Below are positions 25,700-37,648 of a DNA stretch of 64,000 bases, one piece after another. Positions within the stretch are counted from its first letter, which is position 1. The number at the start of each line of letters is the position of its first letter. Location of the stretch: assembly GCA_963678705.1 (NCBI GenBank), contig OY783203.1, forward strand, positions 6,014,001-6,078,000, read 5' to 3'. Position numbers and translations under genes: made by a program. The stretch is from Panorpa germanica. Lineage: Eukaryota > Arthropoda > Insecta > Mecoptera > Panorpidae. The notes below the pieces were generated by a model. The model made no database searches. It was not told where the DNA came from and saw nothing but the letters and a program-made list of their open reading frames with translations.

Positions 25700-26320
25700 T
25701 AGTTCAAATGAATGTCTATTAGAGTATTATTTTATTTTTTGTGAAAGCAATAATAATATTACCAGAATTTCTAGTTGAGTTTAAAAATAGTTTCAATACT
25801 ACAAAATGCAGCAATAGAATATTTTTATCATGTTATAATAAATAAATCCATTCCAGTTATTGAAGTCCCACGTTCGACATATTCAAAGCAATTAATAAAA
25901 TCCGCTGAATAAAAATTGTGAAACAGATATAAAAGAGTCGAGCCAAAAAGGAAGTAGCATGGACCACGACAAAAAATCTTTCACCCCGTATATTTCGAGT
26001 AATACTGAATGCGCAATTCGTAGACTCACAAAATAATGTCAGAAAGTACAAAAAGTATAAAAAGTACATACGATATATTATTTCGCGGATATACACAAAC
26101 ATGCTGGCAAAGATTTGTTGCTAGACTCTGAGCGCGTTTCTTTGGTTGTTGGTTGTTTCTCAACTTTTTGAGTTCATAGTATATGGGAAAATCATGGCTA
26201 AAAAAGAAAAATAATGTTGTATAAAGAACATTATATTGAAATTCAACAAAAATATATAAGTAATGATAAAGCGAATTGCGCATAAGACTTCTAAAGGTAA
26301 ATTTATTTTACAAGTTAATT
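25700..26320. other. AT-rich intergenic stretch
   Basis: Only overlapping low-quality frames (25857-26283, minus). No domain, splice pattern or repeat is recognised. Confidence 0.5.
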
Positions 26321-26328
26321 CTATTGAT

Positions 26329-27243
26329 CAGAGTCGGCCCGAAATAATGCGGAGCCCGATGCAAAGTTGATTTGGGTGCATAAAAATTATAGTTTATTAC
26401 ATTTAGCTATTTAATACATTGGGAAAATTATTATTATAATTATAATATAAACTGTAATTTGATACGTAAAACCCAAGAAACTCATTCTCTAAAGAATTGT
26501 TCTTAAACATTTTTTTCTTTGGGGTAACCCATTTTTGTAAAATAATTATTAAAATATCGGCAAAAAATGTTTCAGTTAACGTAAAGTAATTTCGATTTTC
26601 CCCAATTTGTAAACATTTTTAACATAACTTAAATATTAACATAAAATATTTATGACCAAAAATTCCGCTAATTGGTAAGTGCTAATTCAGTAAAGTAGCG
26701 TACCTTAGACGGGCCCCATATCAAAATATGTTGGGGGGCCTAAATGAAGGGTAAAGATTGTTCACAAAACCCAGTAAACATTTTGGAGTCACTTTGACAT
26801 CATATTGAAGATGCGTCATGATTTTTTTGTCATAAAAGAGTTCATTTATAGTTCAGTTTCTCACATTTTTTCATATAAAATGTCTACTTTATCGGCTACA
26901 GATGGCGAAATTACTCCACCTGTCGGAATACAAATGAAGATAAAGTTGATGCGAACTATAATTGAAGTGAAATAGTGATAGAAACGTCACTAAATAGGGC
27001 ACTTCACCAAATTGTTTACTGGGTAGGAACAAAAACGCTTGCATTGAATTAAAATAATTATATATTGATTATACGTTATTACTTACAATTAATACTCCTA
27101 ATTACTAAGCTAAGTACAGCCTGAGAGTTTAAGTGAGATTGTGGATAACATTTTTCGAAGTTTTGCTTACACAAGTTTGGGGCACTTGTAGCTCGGGGCC
27201 CCGTATCATTGATACGGCAGATACGGCGCTAGCTACGGCACTG
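26329..27243. mobile_element. Possible hAT-like remnant hosting a nested MITE
   Basis: Starts CAGAGTCGGCCCGAA and ends ACGGCACTG, so both ends give CAG(A/T)G(T/C)CG when read inwards, as in many hAT elements. Inside, GGGCCCCAT (26711-26719) and GGGGCCCCGT (27197-27206) are GC islands, and the 254-bp MITE copy B is inserted. No matching 8-bp duplication was found, so the ends may be wrong. Confidence 0.3.
26770..27023 (+). mobile_element. 254-bp MITE with CCCAGTAAACA termini (copy B)
   Basis: Begins CCCAGTAAACATTTTGGAG and ends CCAAATTGTTTACTGGG. It differs from copy C (57207-57460) at only about 7 positions and has no length difference, pointing to recent spread. No coding capacity. Confidence 0.88.
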
Positions 27244-27955
27244 ATAATATTTCAAATTTGTCAGCGGCGCAGGGATATGCTTCCTGACTTCTGATTTCTG
27301 AGCGGCTCTGCTTCTGATACACAATAAATTAAAATTTAGCATTAATTATATAGGGTGTTTACGGTCTTCTATTTAACCCTTTAACGTGCAGGTCAAAAGG
27401 ATTCAGTAGTTTTTAAAAACATTGTTTTATAAGTTGTATAGTAATATAGAAAGATAGTAATTGTTACATTTTCTAGAATCAGCATGGAAGTCATCAAACG
27501 AATTCAATAATAACACCTTGTGGTTTACCCCATTAATTATTAAAGAGACAGAAATGACTGATTCAATCGTTAATAACTTCTATAATATTAAGAACTAAAT
27601 TTAAAAAATTTGAAATTTGAAGTTTTTGCCAACTTTATATAAATTCAGTTATGATTAAAATGATAAGTAGAAAATCATAAATACCCTGTATACTTATGTA
27701 ATCTATAAACTTATATATCTATCTTTTCTTTATTGTGCTCCAATAATATTTTATTCCACAGATCTATGAACGGTAGATTGGCAAAGCCTTTGGATTATAT
27801 AACAAAGTCATATAAATATATAAAGTTGAAATAAGAGTGCCACAGCCACAGCTACTGCTACTGTTACATTTTAAAATATATAAGAAAGTACGATAAATCT
27901 TACATAAATATTTTAGCCATAGATCCTTCGGATCGTACTCAACGAGAGATATACC

Positions 27956-28282
27956 GTGGCTGAAACACGGTCTGACAAGGCATTATTTTCCCTAATCCAT
28001 GAACAATCCCCCAATTTATTTTCCGCTAAATATATAACTCCGGGACGCGCAAGGTGGGCCCCAGCAGCTCTAGTAGCCCAGCAGCCCAACAGCCCAACAG
28101 TCCCAGCAAGGGCCCATGGCCTTACGAATGCATTCGCTGTTTCACCCTACTACCACCCCCGAAGAAGGGAACCAACACTCGACATCGTCACTTGTGATAG
28201 TCGTGGGCGGTACGCAGTTTTGCCTTACCCAGGGACAAAACGATTTAAGACAGAAGAAAACTTAAAAATTAAGAATCCTTAA
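27956..28282 (+). other. GC-rich open frame, coding status doubtful
   Basis: A 108-codon open frame starting at GTG, without an ATG. It covers a GC-rich pocket (28045-28130) with short repeats of CAGCCCAACAG. The predicted peptide is Pro/Ala-rich in the middle and basic at the end. It resembles no family I know. It could be part of an exon, but no convincing splice acceptor or donor frames it. Confidence 0.2.
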
Positions 28283-28289
28283 AGGTAAA

Positions 28290-29230
28290 CAGATAGTGAG
28301 ATACTACACGCATGGGGGTAGGGGGTGGGGGTAGTACAGGCACGTATGCTATGTAACTACGAAGAAGTACGAACTAGGATCACAGGATTCGTAATGAAAT
28401 GAAATATACTCCAACTGCTAAAGTGTTATATTATGCAAACTAAAGTGAAATAATACGGGAGCTTATGGTAATCAAAACAGGCTTAAGTAAAGTATGCGAA
28501 AATATATCTTAGGATCTTAAATATAATACTCGATGTATTTAAGTTAAATCAGATCCTCTGTTCTTGTTCAAAACAAATAGGTATTATACTAAAACTAGAA
28601 GTTTAAATTAAGAAAAACATAGTATGGTATATTCGTATATGTATTCGTACATCTCTTTTATGGTATATATACTTATACATATATAAAACAGAGAAGTTTT
28701 AATTTCGCCAACGAAGCTACTATTTCACTGCTGATAAGAGAAGAAGAATAGGTCGCCACAGGCTGCCAATTCACAAAATAATAAATAGGATCTGATAAAC
28801 ATATTTTATTGCAGTTCTTAGATCCTTATATCGTATAAATGTACAGTAGTTATTATCGAGAAGTTTATAAATTCCATAATAAATAAAAAAATTCAATATT
28901 GTTTTCGTATATTATATATTTGTTTGATTGATCATACTCGTATTTGATTCTTATTCCAGATTCTCTCTGTTAAAGTCATACATAATCCTAAATATGCGTA
29001 ATTATTTAATAAATATACACTTCCTTCAATTGTAGATTTCCGAAATATTTTAAACGAAATGTTAAACTACTTAATTAGCGGAAAAGATGGATTAAGCGGA
29101 TAGTAGATTCAGCTACCTCGTATACGGTGTCATCGTGGTATCGTAGTGGACGTTGTGGAAACAATGATTCTTTATGAGTTGCTGCTTTCTCCAAATTTCA
29201 ATCTCAAGCCAGTCGTGTTGAAGCACACAC
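28290..29230. other. AT-rich intergenic stretch
   Basis: No gene or defined repeat seen; a GGGGGTAGGGGGTGGGGG purine run lies at 28314-28331. Confidence 0.5.
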
Positions 29231-29234
29231 TTAA

Positions 29235-29375
29235 GGATCATCCATAAATTACGTCACATTAATTTCATGGTGTTTTAACCTGTTAAAGTATGTTTTTTTT
29301 TCGAACTATCATACGAATCGCGTAAACATATAAACAAATAAATATACACCTTGAACATTATAATATAGGAAAGGT
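29235..29375 (+). repeat. R5 start joined to a LINE-like 3' tail
   Basis: ATCCATAAATTACGTCAC (29242-29259) is the start seen in other R5 copies. Farther on, CATACGAATCGCGTAAACAT and GAACATTATAATATAGG (29349-29367) match 49326-49377 and 53977-54001. A shared 3' tail ending at AATATAGGA is what a truncated retrotransposon family would show. Confidence 0.5.
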
Positions 29376-29518
29376 ATGTACTGTGCAAAAATGTAAATGA
29401 CTTTTTTCAAACTGTTATATTTCATTGAAGAAAAGACCGAGTTTAATCCAACCAGAAATACGTCATCATAAGATAACAATCCGTTGTATTCGCATATATT
29501 TCAAAGCTAAGTCATTTA

Positions 29519-29779
29519 TTTATTTGCGTTATTTAAGGGTTTAATCTTGAATTGTTCTTTAGACAAAACATAAGAAAGCCGTGCGCAGTGCGCGTGCTGT
29601 TTATATTTGTAAACGTTAAACAGAGAGATTTTGTTTCCCAGTAGTTGGAGGTAAATATCCACTACTTCCACAGCCTCTGCTTCCCTTTTAAACGAGGACG
29701 GAGGACGGATATATGCTAAGTGCCTACCTACCCAATTATTTGCATGATAATAATCATGCCATGGCGATGCTAGCGCCAT
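29519..29779 (-). pseudogene. LINE endonuclease-like fragment
   Basis: An 87-codon minus-strand frame with ATG at 29779. Residues ~33-54 read EAEAVEVVDIYLQLLGNKIS followed by LFNVY. This matches the general pattern of APE-type endonucleases of non-LTR retrotransposons, where a strand ending in isLfNVY precedes the active-site region. Catalytic residues cannot be verified and the rest (QHAHCARLSYVLSKE) is not alignable by eye. It is most likely a decayed insertion, not a host gene. Confidence 0.35.
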
Positions 29780-29968
29780 TTATCTCCAACTAATACCTGT
29801 GTCACGTCAGACTATATCACGATACACGATTTTTTAAATCTACAAAAATATAGTTAAAATATACAAGAAATGTTAATTTGTTCAAAAAAATGTTAAACAT
29901 TTAGTTGTAAATGAATATAAGATTCTTAATTAGATATTGTAAGTAGTAATTAAGATTGAGTGTATTCA

Positions 29969-30070
29969 GTGCCGGCCCGAACATTTTTTGCATTCTAGGT
30001 TTTACCCCTCCCCCCACCTCTTCGTCTTCTTTTTGGTTAAACACCAAAGTGAAAGAGAGGAGAAACAGTG
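29969..30070 (+). mobile_element. Possible hAT 5' end
   Basis: CAGTGCCGGCCCGAAC at 29969-29984 looks like a hAT terminal repeat and resembles CAGAGTCGGCCCGAA at 26329. No partner end or target duplication was identified. Confidence 0.25.
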
Positions 30071-30540
30071 GCAGGTAAAATCAGTTCATCAGTTTGTTCT
30101 ACACCGCGATCCATACTCCGTTTTTACATTTTTTGCCTTTTTAAGTAAATTCTGATTGTTTTTATTACACATCAAACATACAAGCATGTCTGTAGAATGT
30201 TTGACAAAATTTTAGACCGAATTGTATCTAGTGAATATTTGTCTCAGACTCCATCGTATTTAACGTAAACTGTTGCCACCAGGTAGGAATTACCTTTGGT
30301 TAAAAGACTAAACCGACCGTCACAGGATTACGGCATCCGAAAAAGTAACAAGTTAACTAGATACAAATGTTAAAATCTAAAAAGAAGATAATTTAAGACA
30401 ACGTTAAAAATAATCGAGAGTTAAGCAGTTTGCCTACAAATCCGAAATTATTATTTGTACAATTTTGGAACATACTCATAACTTTTCGACTTCTTATGTT
30501 ACACATAGAAAGAAAAATATTATTTTTTTTTTTTTTTCTA

Positions 30541-30783
30541 ATTGTTTCAATGCAGAAGAGTTCTATCGCCGTAGACCTTCTACTATGTTGGCATTTTTTT
30601 AGTGTGTCGTGGTCTCATATATGTGAACTAAACTGCTGCCTGTCAAGTTTATAATTATGTATGTACAATCATAATTAACTTGATAACAATCAAACCCAGA
30701 AAATATAACTCTGGTTCGTGGATTGAACCCAAAGACACAGCAGTCAGCGTCACACACCAATGCTCTCGCCCACTGTGTCGTCT
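30541..30783 (-). repeat. tRNA-derived SINE, near full length
   Basis: Read on the minus strand: CGACACAGTGGGCGAGAGC head, then a body containing AAAATGCCAACATAGTAGAA, ending near TTGAAACAATTAG. The full head-plus-body order is preserved. The 62-aa plus-strand frame is its antisense. Confidence 0.85.
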
Positions 30784-31334
30784 AAGTTATATTTCAAATA
30801 TTTGTTTCTTTAAACACAAACTACACTTATTTATACTTTTCATATTTTTGTTTATAATAAATTTGTGAAATATATCATAATACAATAGAGAGAAGAGAGA
30901 TGCTGTGCCTTACTCCCAGAGCTTTTAATCTTCTCAGATATCATAGCCCTAGTGCTTGCCCTCGTGTCTAGTGTGCGGGATAATAATGGAGCGGACATAC
31001 TTTTCAAATGAAGAAAATAATTCAAATCAAGTTTTAATGATCCATGATTTTTTCTTTATTATAATTTGATTGGCATCTTAGGACAATTACAATACCATTA
31101 TAATAGTATTACTTTACATTAAATTAATTTACAGATTGTGTGAATTACGAAGTTAGCGAAGAAAAAAACCAACTGAGAACCAAACCATTTTTAAAAACCA
31201 TTAATGAGACCATCTTCTCCATAGAGTATTAATTTTAAAAATAATTAATTTTTTAAATTGTTGTAGAATATATTTTGGGTATTTCTTCTTCAAAATCATT
31301 AAAAAGAATTGTAATCAGAACCTTTGTTTTATTC

Positions 31335-31608
31335 ATTTAATTTATTTAACGTCTTATCCTTCTGACGGTTTCTTACAATAGTTGGCAATATTTATGGTGT
31401 CCTCATATATGTATATATGTCACGTATGTGATTCATATATGTGAACAACACCACTACCTAATAAAGTTTCTATAATTAGGTTAGTACATAATTAATTAAA
31501 CTTAAATAACAACTAAACCCAGAAAATACACCTCACTGGTCCGGGGATCGAACCCGGAGACACAGTAGTCCAATGTCAAGCATAAATACTCTCGGACACA
31601 GTGTCGTT
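31335..31608 (-). repeat. tRNA-derived SINE, full length with insertion
   Basis: Minus-strand head ACGACACTGTGTCCGAGAG, a good B box GGTTCGATCCCC, body and 3' GTTAAATAAATTAAATGAA. It has an extra ATATATG-rich segment near 31405-31445 relative to other copies. Confidence 0.85.
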
Positions 31609-31609
31609 A

Positions 31610-32145
31610 CGAAACTATTTGATATAAAAATTACATACACATTTTGGACATATAGGTAAAACGATATTCAATTCATAAAACATTTATTTAAAGTAACAAC
31701 CGGTATTTTACTTTTTCCGTGTACCCGTGTATGTTCATTAGACACGTGTAAAATTACACGTTGTTTATTGACGTCGTGACAATGATTCAACGGTGATAAC
31801 AACGTCCGGTGGATTTTAATTGACATAACTAAGAATAGGAAACTGTAAATCAAAGTCTGTGAGAAAACTTAATAGGTGTCGTTAAAGATTTTAATTGTAC
31901 TTGAAATTTAAATTAGAAATATAGTACCTTGTAACTATAAAAGTAAAGTAAATTCATTCTAGATGGATCTTGATTTACCCCAGAGACACTGGGTTTGTGT
32001 TCTATGTCTTAATTTCTATAATAGTGTACTATATATTTATAAATTGTGTTACTAGAACCTCAAATGTTCAATTATTTTTTAATAATTCCTTATATGTTAA
32101 GAGATATTAACAATTGAAAAAGTCATTTTGTCTCTTTAATTATTA
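31610..32145. other. AT-rich intergenic stretch
   Basis: No gene is supported; the 61-aa minus frame at 31668-31853 has no recognisable features. Confidence 0.5.
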
Positions 32146-32147
32146 AG

Positions 32148-32625
32148 GGGATTCAACGTTGTACACATTCCAAGTGTATGTGACATCACAATCCTTGTGT
32201 AAGGTTACCAACCTTATAGCTCATACATCTCTGCTATATGTATTTATATATCAAATATTATTTACAGCTATTTCAAGGAACAATCAAATTTCAATATTAT
32301 GTCTGCCTTAGCAGGGTTAAATAAAATAAAAATTTATTATTCTTTGATTTGGCTTGATTATTTGACTGCCAACAGCTACAAAACATTACCACAGCACTGA
32401 CTTACTCAACAAATAACTGAGGTTAAAATGCATTTCACGTCATACAAATATGGGCGACCATTTCTAGCGCTAAAACTACAATTCAAACTTTAAATTGCTA
32501 TATCTCCGTCAATATTTAGATATTTAATAAAATAGACACACCAATACACATTTATTACCATCAATTTCAATCAACAATTGAAAAATTGACTACTAAAAAA
32601 TGAGGACACAAGCCCATTGAGTAAA
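32148..32625 (+). repeat. Interspersed repeat R3, copy 1 (~470 bp)
   Basis: Matches 48766-49230 in the opposite orientation. Shared blocks include CAACGTTGTACACATTCCAA, AAGGTTACCAACCTTA, TTTCTAGCGCTAAAACTAC and GAGGACACAAGCCCATTGA. No protein frame is conserved. Truncated pieces of its last block appear near 47262 and 55207. Confidence 0.85.
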
Positions 32626-32936
32626 TAGTGACTGGACAAAAAGGACAGTACCTTTTAAATTTAAGAAAAAACATATTTTCGTAACTAAATATTGTCAATA
32701 TAATTTTTTAACCCCTAGCACATACGAAATAAATTTCCTGGATACGTAATTTAGAGAAAACGCATTTGTTATTGGTCGCCTAGATTGTATGATTTTGAAA
32801 GATAGTGCACATAATCAGAGGTCAGAAGTTAATTTTAATTTTTCATTGTGTCGATTTTTATTGTTTTATTTTTGGAAAAGCAATCAAAATTATGCGGACC
32901 ATAGTTGAACTGAATCTTTTTGTAGAACATAACATA

Positions 32937-33010
32937 CTGTGCACCTGAAGATGTCTTTGAGAGGAAAGCCGAAAACTGGTGTTTTAAGTAGTTGGTTATT
33001 AAAGTAAATG
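32937..33010 (+). repeat. Retroelement 3'-end-like motif (CTGAAGATG...CGAAAACTGG)
   Basis: CACCTGAAGATG, a short imperfect stem, then GCCGAAAACTGGTG and TTATTAAAGTAA. A related arrangement occurs on the minus strand at 41626-41657, and CCGAAAACTGG recurs at 61235. Such CTGAnGA...GAAA cores recall hammerhead-type motifs in some retroelements, but the fold here is imperfect. Confidence 0.3.
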
Positions 33011-33019
33011 AATTTAGCG

Positions 33020-33768
33020 AATTGGGTGTTTTTAACCGGTAAAATTACCATACATACAATATATAGGCTTTGAATTCTACATTGATCATCTTAGGGCACA
33101 TTAGAACCTCCGATTTTAAAGGTCCTCCGAAAGTTTGTTGTGGATATTTATATTTTTGAGTAATCAGGATGTTAATACACATTTTATGTTACGTAACCAT
33201 AAAAAAATACTTAAAGAACACTTTTTACTGTGACTTCTTAGGACTAACTGTATAAAACCATACTTTATGGCTACCTACAGCACACTCCTTCATCTTCGCA
33301 TAAGTCTGGATACTGTAGTGTATACATACAAATTTGAAATATATATATATTTAAGGCACTAATATTTAAATTGAGATAGTTGATATCTGAAGTTCAGTAT
33401 TTGATGGTATTACTTAGTATTTAAAACAAGGAGGCCTTAAAAGGGTCTAGGGTGCATGTTACGTTTGAAGTACTTCAACTGTTACTGCGTAAGACTGTAT
33501 ATTATATATTTTTAGTACATTTTCCTAGATATATTTGTTTGAATTCTTCTTTTAGCTCACATTAAAAACATACAGAAGCCTAATGTGATTTTCATTTGAA
33601 ACAAACGAGAAACTGATAGTTAGAAGTTTCCGAATCATATTCTCCTTCATGTTGAACATATATTATAGTAATTTTAAAAATACTGTAAATATGAGACACA
33701 AACTGAACTGTCATATTTTACAATTTATTTAACTCGTTTAATCTAATCTCATACATACATACATACAT
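33020..33768. other. AT-rich intergenic stretch
   Basis: No gene seen. An ATACATAC microsatellite (33751-33768) directly abuts the TIR element that follows. Confidence 0.5.
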
Positions 33769-34629
33769 TATATGGACACTGTTATGCATTCATGTGTCAA
33801 GCGCCAAAATATTAAAAATTGAGTTAAGCACGGAATGTTGTTTCTAATACAATAAATAAGAATATTTTTTATGAACTATGTCATAAAAAAATTTGCATTC
33901 GATGTAAAAGCTTAAATTTATTATTACAATATCTCAATGCAGAATTCTCGTTTTGCAAAAATGGTTCATCCGCCTAAAGCATTAGGAAACACATTAGACT
34001 TCGCCATTGATCCTGATGATGAAGATGAGAATCAGTAATAATAAATCAAAAAGAGCACTAAAAAATAATATTACCTTAAATAAATAAAAAATAATAATTT
34101 TTATTCACGATTTTCATATTATTATTTAGAAATTTATTGATGAGAAATTTGTTATAACTTCCGTTTCAATGTTAGAATATATTAATATCACTTAAAAACT
34201 ATTGATGTAATTTTGATAAAAAGTTCGTATGTCACTGTTGATAAATTTAATAAAAGAATAATTCCAATAAAAATCCAATTCTAATTTGTGAAGTATAAAC
34301 CTTAAATTATTTTATTAATATAAATAGTCCATAAGTTAATTTGCTTTTATGTGTCAAGAGACTTTGAAACATTTTTACAAATTTAATTAAGCATATTGAA
34401 TTTTGCAATAATATTTTTTTATATTTTATCAGTTATTCTTTAAATTCATGATATTCCAATGAACAATTCATGAATATCTGTAATAGTTCTAATATTTACT
34501 TGCTTATATGATAAAAATAATTCTAATTATTCTTATCTGAACAATTTGAATTAGAAAAACTAGAATGTTAATTTTCTCAAATCCCAGTATCTGGCGCTTG
34601 ACACATGAATGCATAACAGTGTCCATATA
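33769..34629. mobile_element. 861-bp DNA transposon with 38-bp perfect TIRs
   Basis: TATATGGACACTGTTATGCA... at 33769-33806 is perfectly inverted at 34592-34629; both extend through CATGTGTCAAGCGCCA. The outermost TA on each side could be a TA target duplication, which would suit Tc1/mariner-like insertion, but this is not proven. The interior (AT-rich) holds one short ORF at 33937-34038 with an acidic tail. Identical TIRs suggest a recent or still mobilisable non-autonomous element. Confidence 0.75.
33937..34038 (+). pseudogene. Short ORF inside TIR element, possible transposase remnant
   Basis: A 33-aa frame, ATG at 33937, stop TAA at 34036-34038. The sequence includes VHPPKALGNTLDFAIDPDDE and ends EDENQ. 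The upstream frame is closed by a stop, so nothing longer exists here. An acidic C-terminal tail left near one TIR is what an internally deleted element would keep from a transposase 3' end. No catalytic residue is present and the parent protein is not recognised. Confidence 0.3.
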
Positions 34630-34751
34630 TAGTTCGTATTTTGAAATATTCAAATTGCATCCGCGTATCATATAACACTTTGAAATCTTTAAAAAAATAT
34701 AACTCTTGTAAAATTTTGTAAAGAATCTAGAATTTAAAAACCCGCTCCTAC

Positions 34752-34876
34752 CTTTGCTGCGGCAGTGTTATTTGCATTGTAGCAACACTCTCTAGCAACT
34801 CCAACAACTCCAGCACGTAAATCGCATTCGTCTTCTCAGCACCAACACCATTTGTTTTATTTCAGCTGTTAGCTGC
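34752..34876 (-). other. Candidate 5' exon with splice donor
   Basis: A GC-richer block on the minus strand ends in the good donor CAGCAAAG|GTAGGAG (donor at 34751). One ATG (34777-34775, context CTACAATGC) opens MQITLPQQ up to the donor. The same frame is open for 28 more codons upstream, including AIYVLELLELLESVAT, but lacks an earlier ATG. This could be a first coding exon or chance. Any next exon would lie at lower coordinates and was not identified. Confidence 0.25.
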
Positions 34877-35319
34877 CTAGGAAAGTGTCACATTATTCGT
34901 ATAAGTATTTCTTATACATTAGTTTGTATCAAAAATATAACACTTGGTTGAACCACGTGGGTTTCCTCTTTCTACTTCTTTCTAGAGAGTTGAGAGCACA
35001 AAACCTTCCGGGGATATAGTCATACCTATATAGTATAGTATGTCTAGCGTGTATACAACAACATATAGTGAAGAGAAGAGAAAACTTCAACTCTAAAACA
35101 AGAATGGTCTCTTTTACTATGTAATATGTAGTATGTAGTATGTAGTACGTAATACGATGTAGCTATATAGGATATGTGATATGGTCTATGTATCATGGCG
35201 TCGTTTTCTATATTAATCAAAAACTGTTATTATGTTTGTCAACACACAGTTATAGTCATTCAATACGACCTTTTTTAATTTTTCTTTATTGTTTTACGGC
35301 GATTTCAAGTGGTAGCTCA

Positions 35320-35660
35320 TATTCGTCGATCGTTGTCCTTTTGTAACTTGTTAATGAGGTTTCGTAGTGCTGCAATTTTAACTGAGTCGTTTGTCGTGAC
35401 ATGTGTAATAGTCCTCTGATGTTGTATTTTTCCCGGATGGCTTCGAAGTTATCAGTAGGTGTTATACTGTCATTTCACAATTACATATACTGCATTGAGG
35501 TGGAGGTTCTTTCTTCAGTTGATGTTGATGTGTTATTTTAGGGTGTCTTATTCTCAGCCGCCTTCCAGAATATTCTGTCCTGATTGTTAGATGTATTCCA
35601 TTTTGTAATTAATAGTTTTATTTCCTCTAATTTATTGTTTGCATCCAAAATACGTTTTTT
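35320..35660 (-). pseudogene. LINE ORF2 C-terminal (zinc-binding) fragment
   Basis: Minus-strand translation gives RTEYSGRRLRIRHPKITHQH then KKEPPPQCSICNCEMTV before a stop. This fits the C-terminal pattern of Jockey/I-type ORF2 proteins, where rLRIgHtrlTH is followed by a PPxC..C segment. Shifting frame continues with DNFEAIREKYNIRGLL, like the usual end of such proteins. Stops and frameshifts show it is dead. It differs from the LINE family at 45.7-58.3 kb. Confidence 0.6.
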
Positions 35661-36030
35661 TAAATTTATAAAATCTGTAATGAGGACAAAAAAACTACCC
35701 TATGTAAACTAAGATGATTATAATATGTTTACAATACAGAAAAAGTTGATGCGCAGTGCGCAGACAATCGTAAGAAAATTATCATTACATAACATTCGTT
35801 TAAAGTTAGGTCGGTGTATGATTCGTATGTTAAAAATGGAAATTTTAACAGTCAAAATTTAACAATTAAGTACCGCAGAGTATTGAAACATTTTCTAAGT
35901 ATTAGGAACGTCTTAAGGTGGTTGACTTACTATAAGCCTTATCGGTAAAATGTTATAAATGTTTGTACTAAAGGATACCATTATCTAAATATTCTGAAAG
36001 TAAAAAGTCATAATATATAAATTAATAAGT
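35661..36030. other. AT-rich intergenic stretch
   Basis: Nothing recognised. Confidence 0.5.
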
Positions 36031-36036
36031 AAATAA

Positions 36037-36312
36037 TTGATCAATAGTTCAATAGCCGGTAAAAGAGTCAGGCACGTTATTGTTATATACCGAAATTTTC
36101 CGGGTTCTATTTATTCGATAAAGTCATCTATATCAATCGTCTTATTTGTTGAAGAACTAAATTCAATAAATATTTTATTAACAATAACAATATTGATTAG
36201 AAGTTATGTCTGTATTAAACCACCCGAATACGTCTTTGCTATTCCACCAATATCCATAAATATTGAGAGACCATTTTCTCTAATGCCAATTAGAGTCGGA
36301 CGAAAGAAATAG
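36037..36312 (+). other. 91-codon open frame of unknown nature
   Basis: Open from a TTG with no early ATG to a stop at 36310-36312. The opposite strand over the same bases is also nearly open, with two stops, reading GIRENGLSIFMDIGGIAKTYS and FIEFSSSTNKTIDIDDFIE. This makes it unclear which strand, if any, once coded. It could be a decayed gene fragment of a mobile element. I do not recognise either translation. Confidence 0.25.
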
Positions 36313-36319
36313 GTTGTCA

Positions 36320-37200
36320 ATGGAAACAATTAAAGCAATTTTGATTTGTGATTATAATTTTAAAATGATATGCGCTTAATTTTATGATTATGTAAAAGAA
36401 GAAAATGATATAATTAAAAAAGTAAAAGTAACGTTAAAATATGACTGATCTAAAAAGGATTAGTCTGGCATCTTATTTATTTTTCATTTCATTTGTCCAT
36501 TTGATTTTTTATCAAAATAAAATAAAATATCGCCTACCTATTTTTTTCATGTTTTATTTATTTATCGTTTAAACGTCTCGTGTCAATGCTTGGTAATTAT
36601 AGCAACCCTAATTAAAACACGACAACTACCTTAAGCACCTGAACTCTTGTATATAGAGGTACGCTCAGGTTGAATGTCATTTTTCACCAGGTACCACAAC
36701 AAGAACCCACATAACACATTGTTAATGACCTTGAATTAAAGACTTATTGCATATTATTTAAATAAATTACACGAAATGTTTTACGGTAAATTAAAGTCGA
36801 TAAATGCATAAAACATGTCGTAAGTCAAAAAGGCCATGTACAGTTATCTTTCAAGAAGATACCTCAACCTCAAATCACCATGGAGTAAAAAAAGCGATAA
36901 ACGTCAACCTTTGTGTTTGTCCTCTTTTTTATACAATAATAAAATAGACCAGATCATATTTAGAATATAAATTTTTATAATTTATGACAGGTATACAAAA
37001 CTATGAATATTATACAAAAAATATGTTCAATTAGCTAAATGGTATTTTTTTAAAAGTATTATTTACCTTTAAAAAACCATGCGTAATAATGTTCAAGGTC
37101 ATAACGCTTTAATGTTTTAAACATATTGCACGCGTACTGTAAATGCAAAAAATTGAATAAAAGGATTCCTAAATAGAACCGTTAGCAATAATTAGAAACT
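36320..37200. other. AT-rich intergenic stretch
   Basis: No gene or repeat with definable ends. Confidence 0.5.
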
Positions 37201-37440
37201 ATTTGTTTATTTGGTTTCAGATAGTAGTTATAATATCGATGACCTCATACTATGTTGACAGTTTTTGTAGTGGCAAGGCCTCATATATATGAGTCCTGAC
37301 ACCGCTGCCTAATAAGTTTATGATATTGCATATAATAAATTTAAATAAATAGCAAATCAAGTTAGACTGTTGCAGGAATCGAACCCGAAGACACAGCATT
37401 TTGATATCAACGTCTCAGCGCCCTCATCCACTGTGCCCTA
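37201..37440 (-). repeat. tRNA-derived SINE, near full length
   Basis: Minus-strand head AGGGCACAGTGGATGAGGGC and B-box region GGGTTCGATTCC. The body contains GCCACTACAAAAACTGTCAA. It is older and more diverged than the 60823 copy. Confidence 0.75.
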
Positions 37441-37648
37441 AAAACTAACACTTTAAAATAACCATGTATAGCCCAAATCACGATAGTTCGGCGTTGACTA
37501 ATTCTTAAAAGAGGTTATAAAAGCAGTATAATTCTATAATACGATAATTAATTTTATTTTATTCGTTTCTATATATATTATAGAAAAATAAATGAGTCAG
37601 TGCTTTTTAGTTATATCGGCAGTTTATACCCCACAACTTGTTTTAAAT

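Noticed and set aside
34752-34876. Clean internal coding exon after the TTTCCTAG acceptor
   Set aside because: Careful reading shows a TGA in the frame just after that acceptor, so only a 5' exon reading is possible; kept at low confidence.
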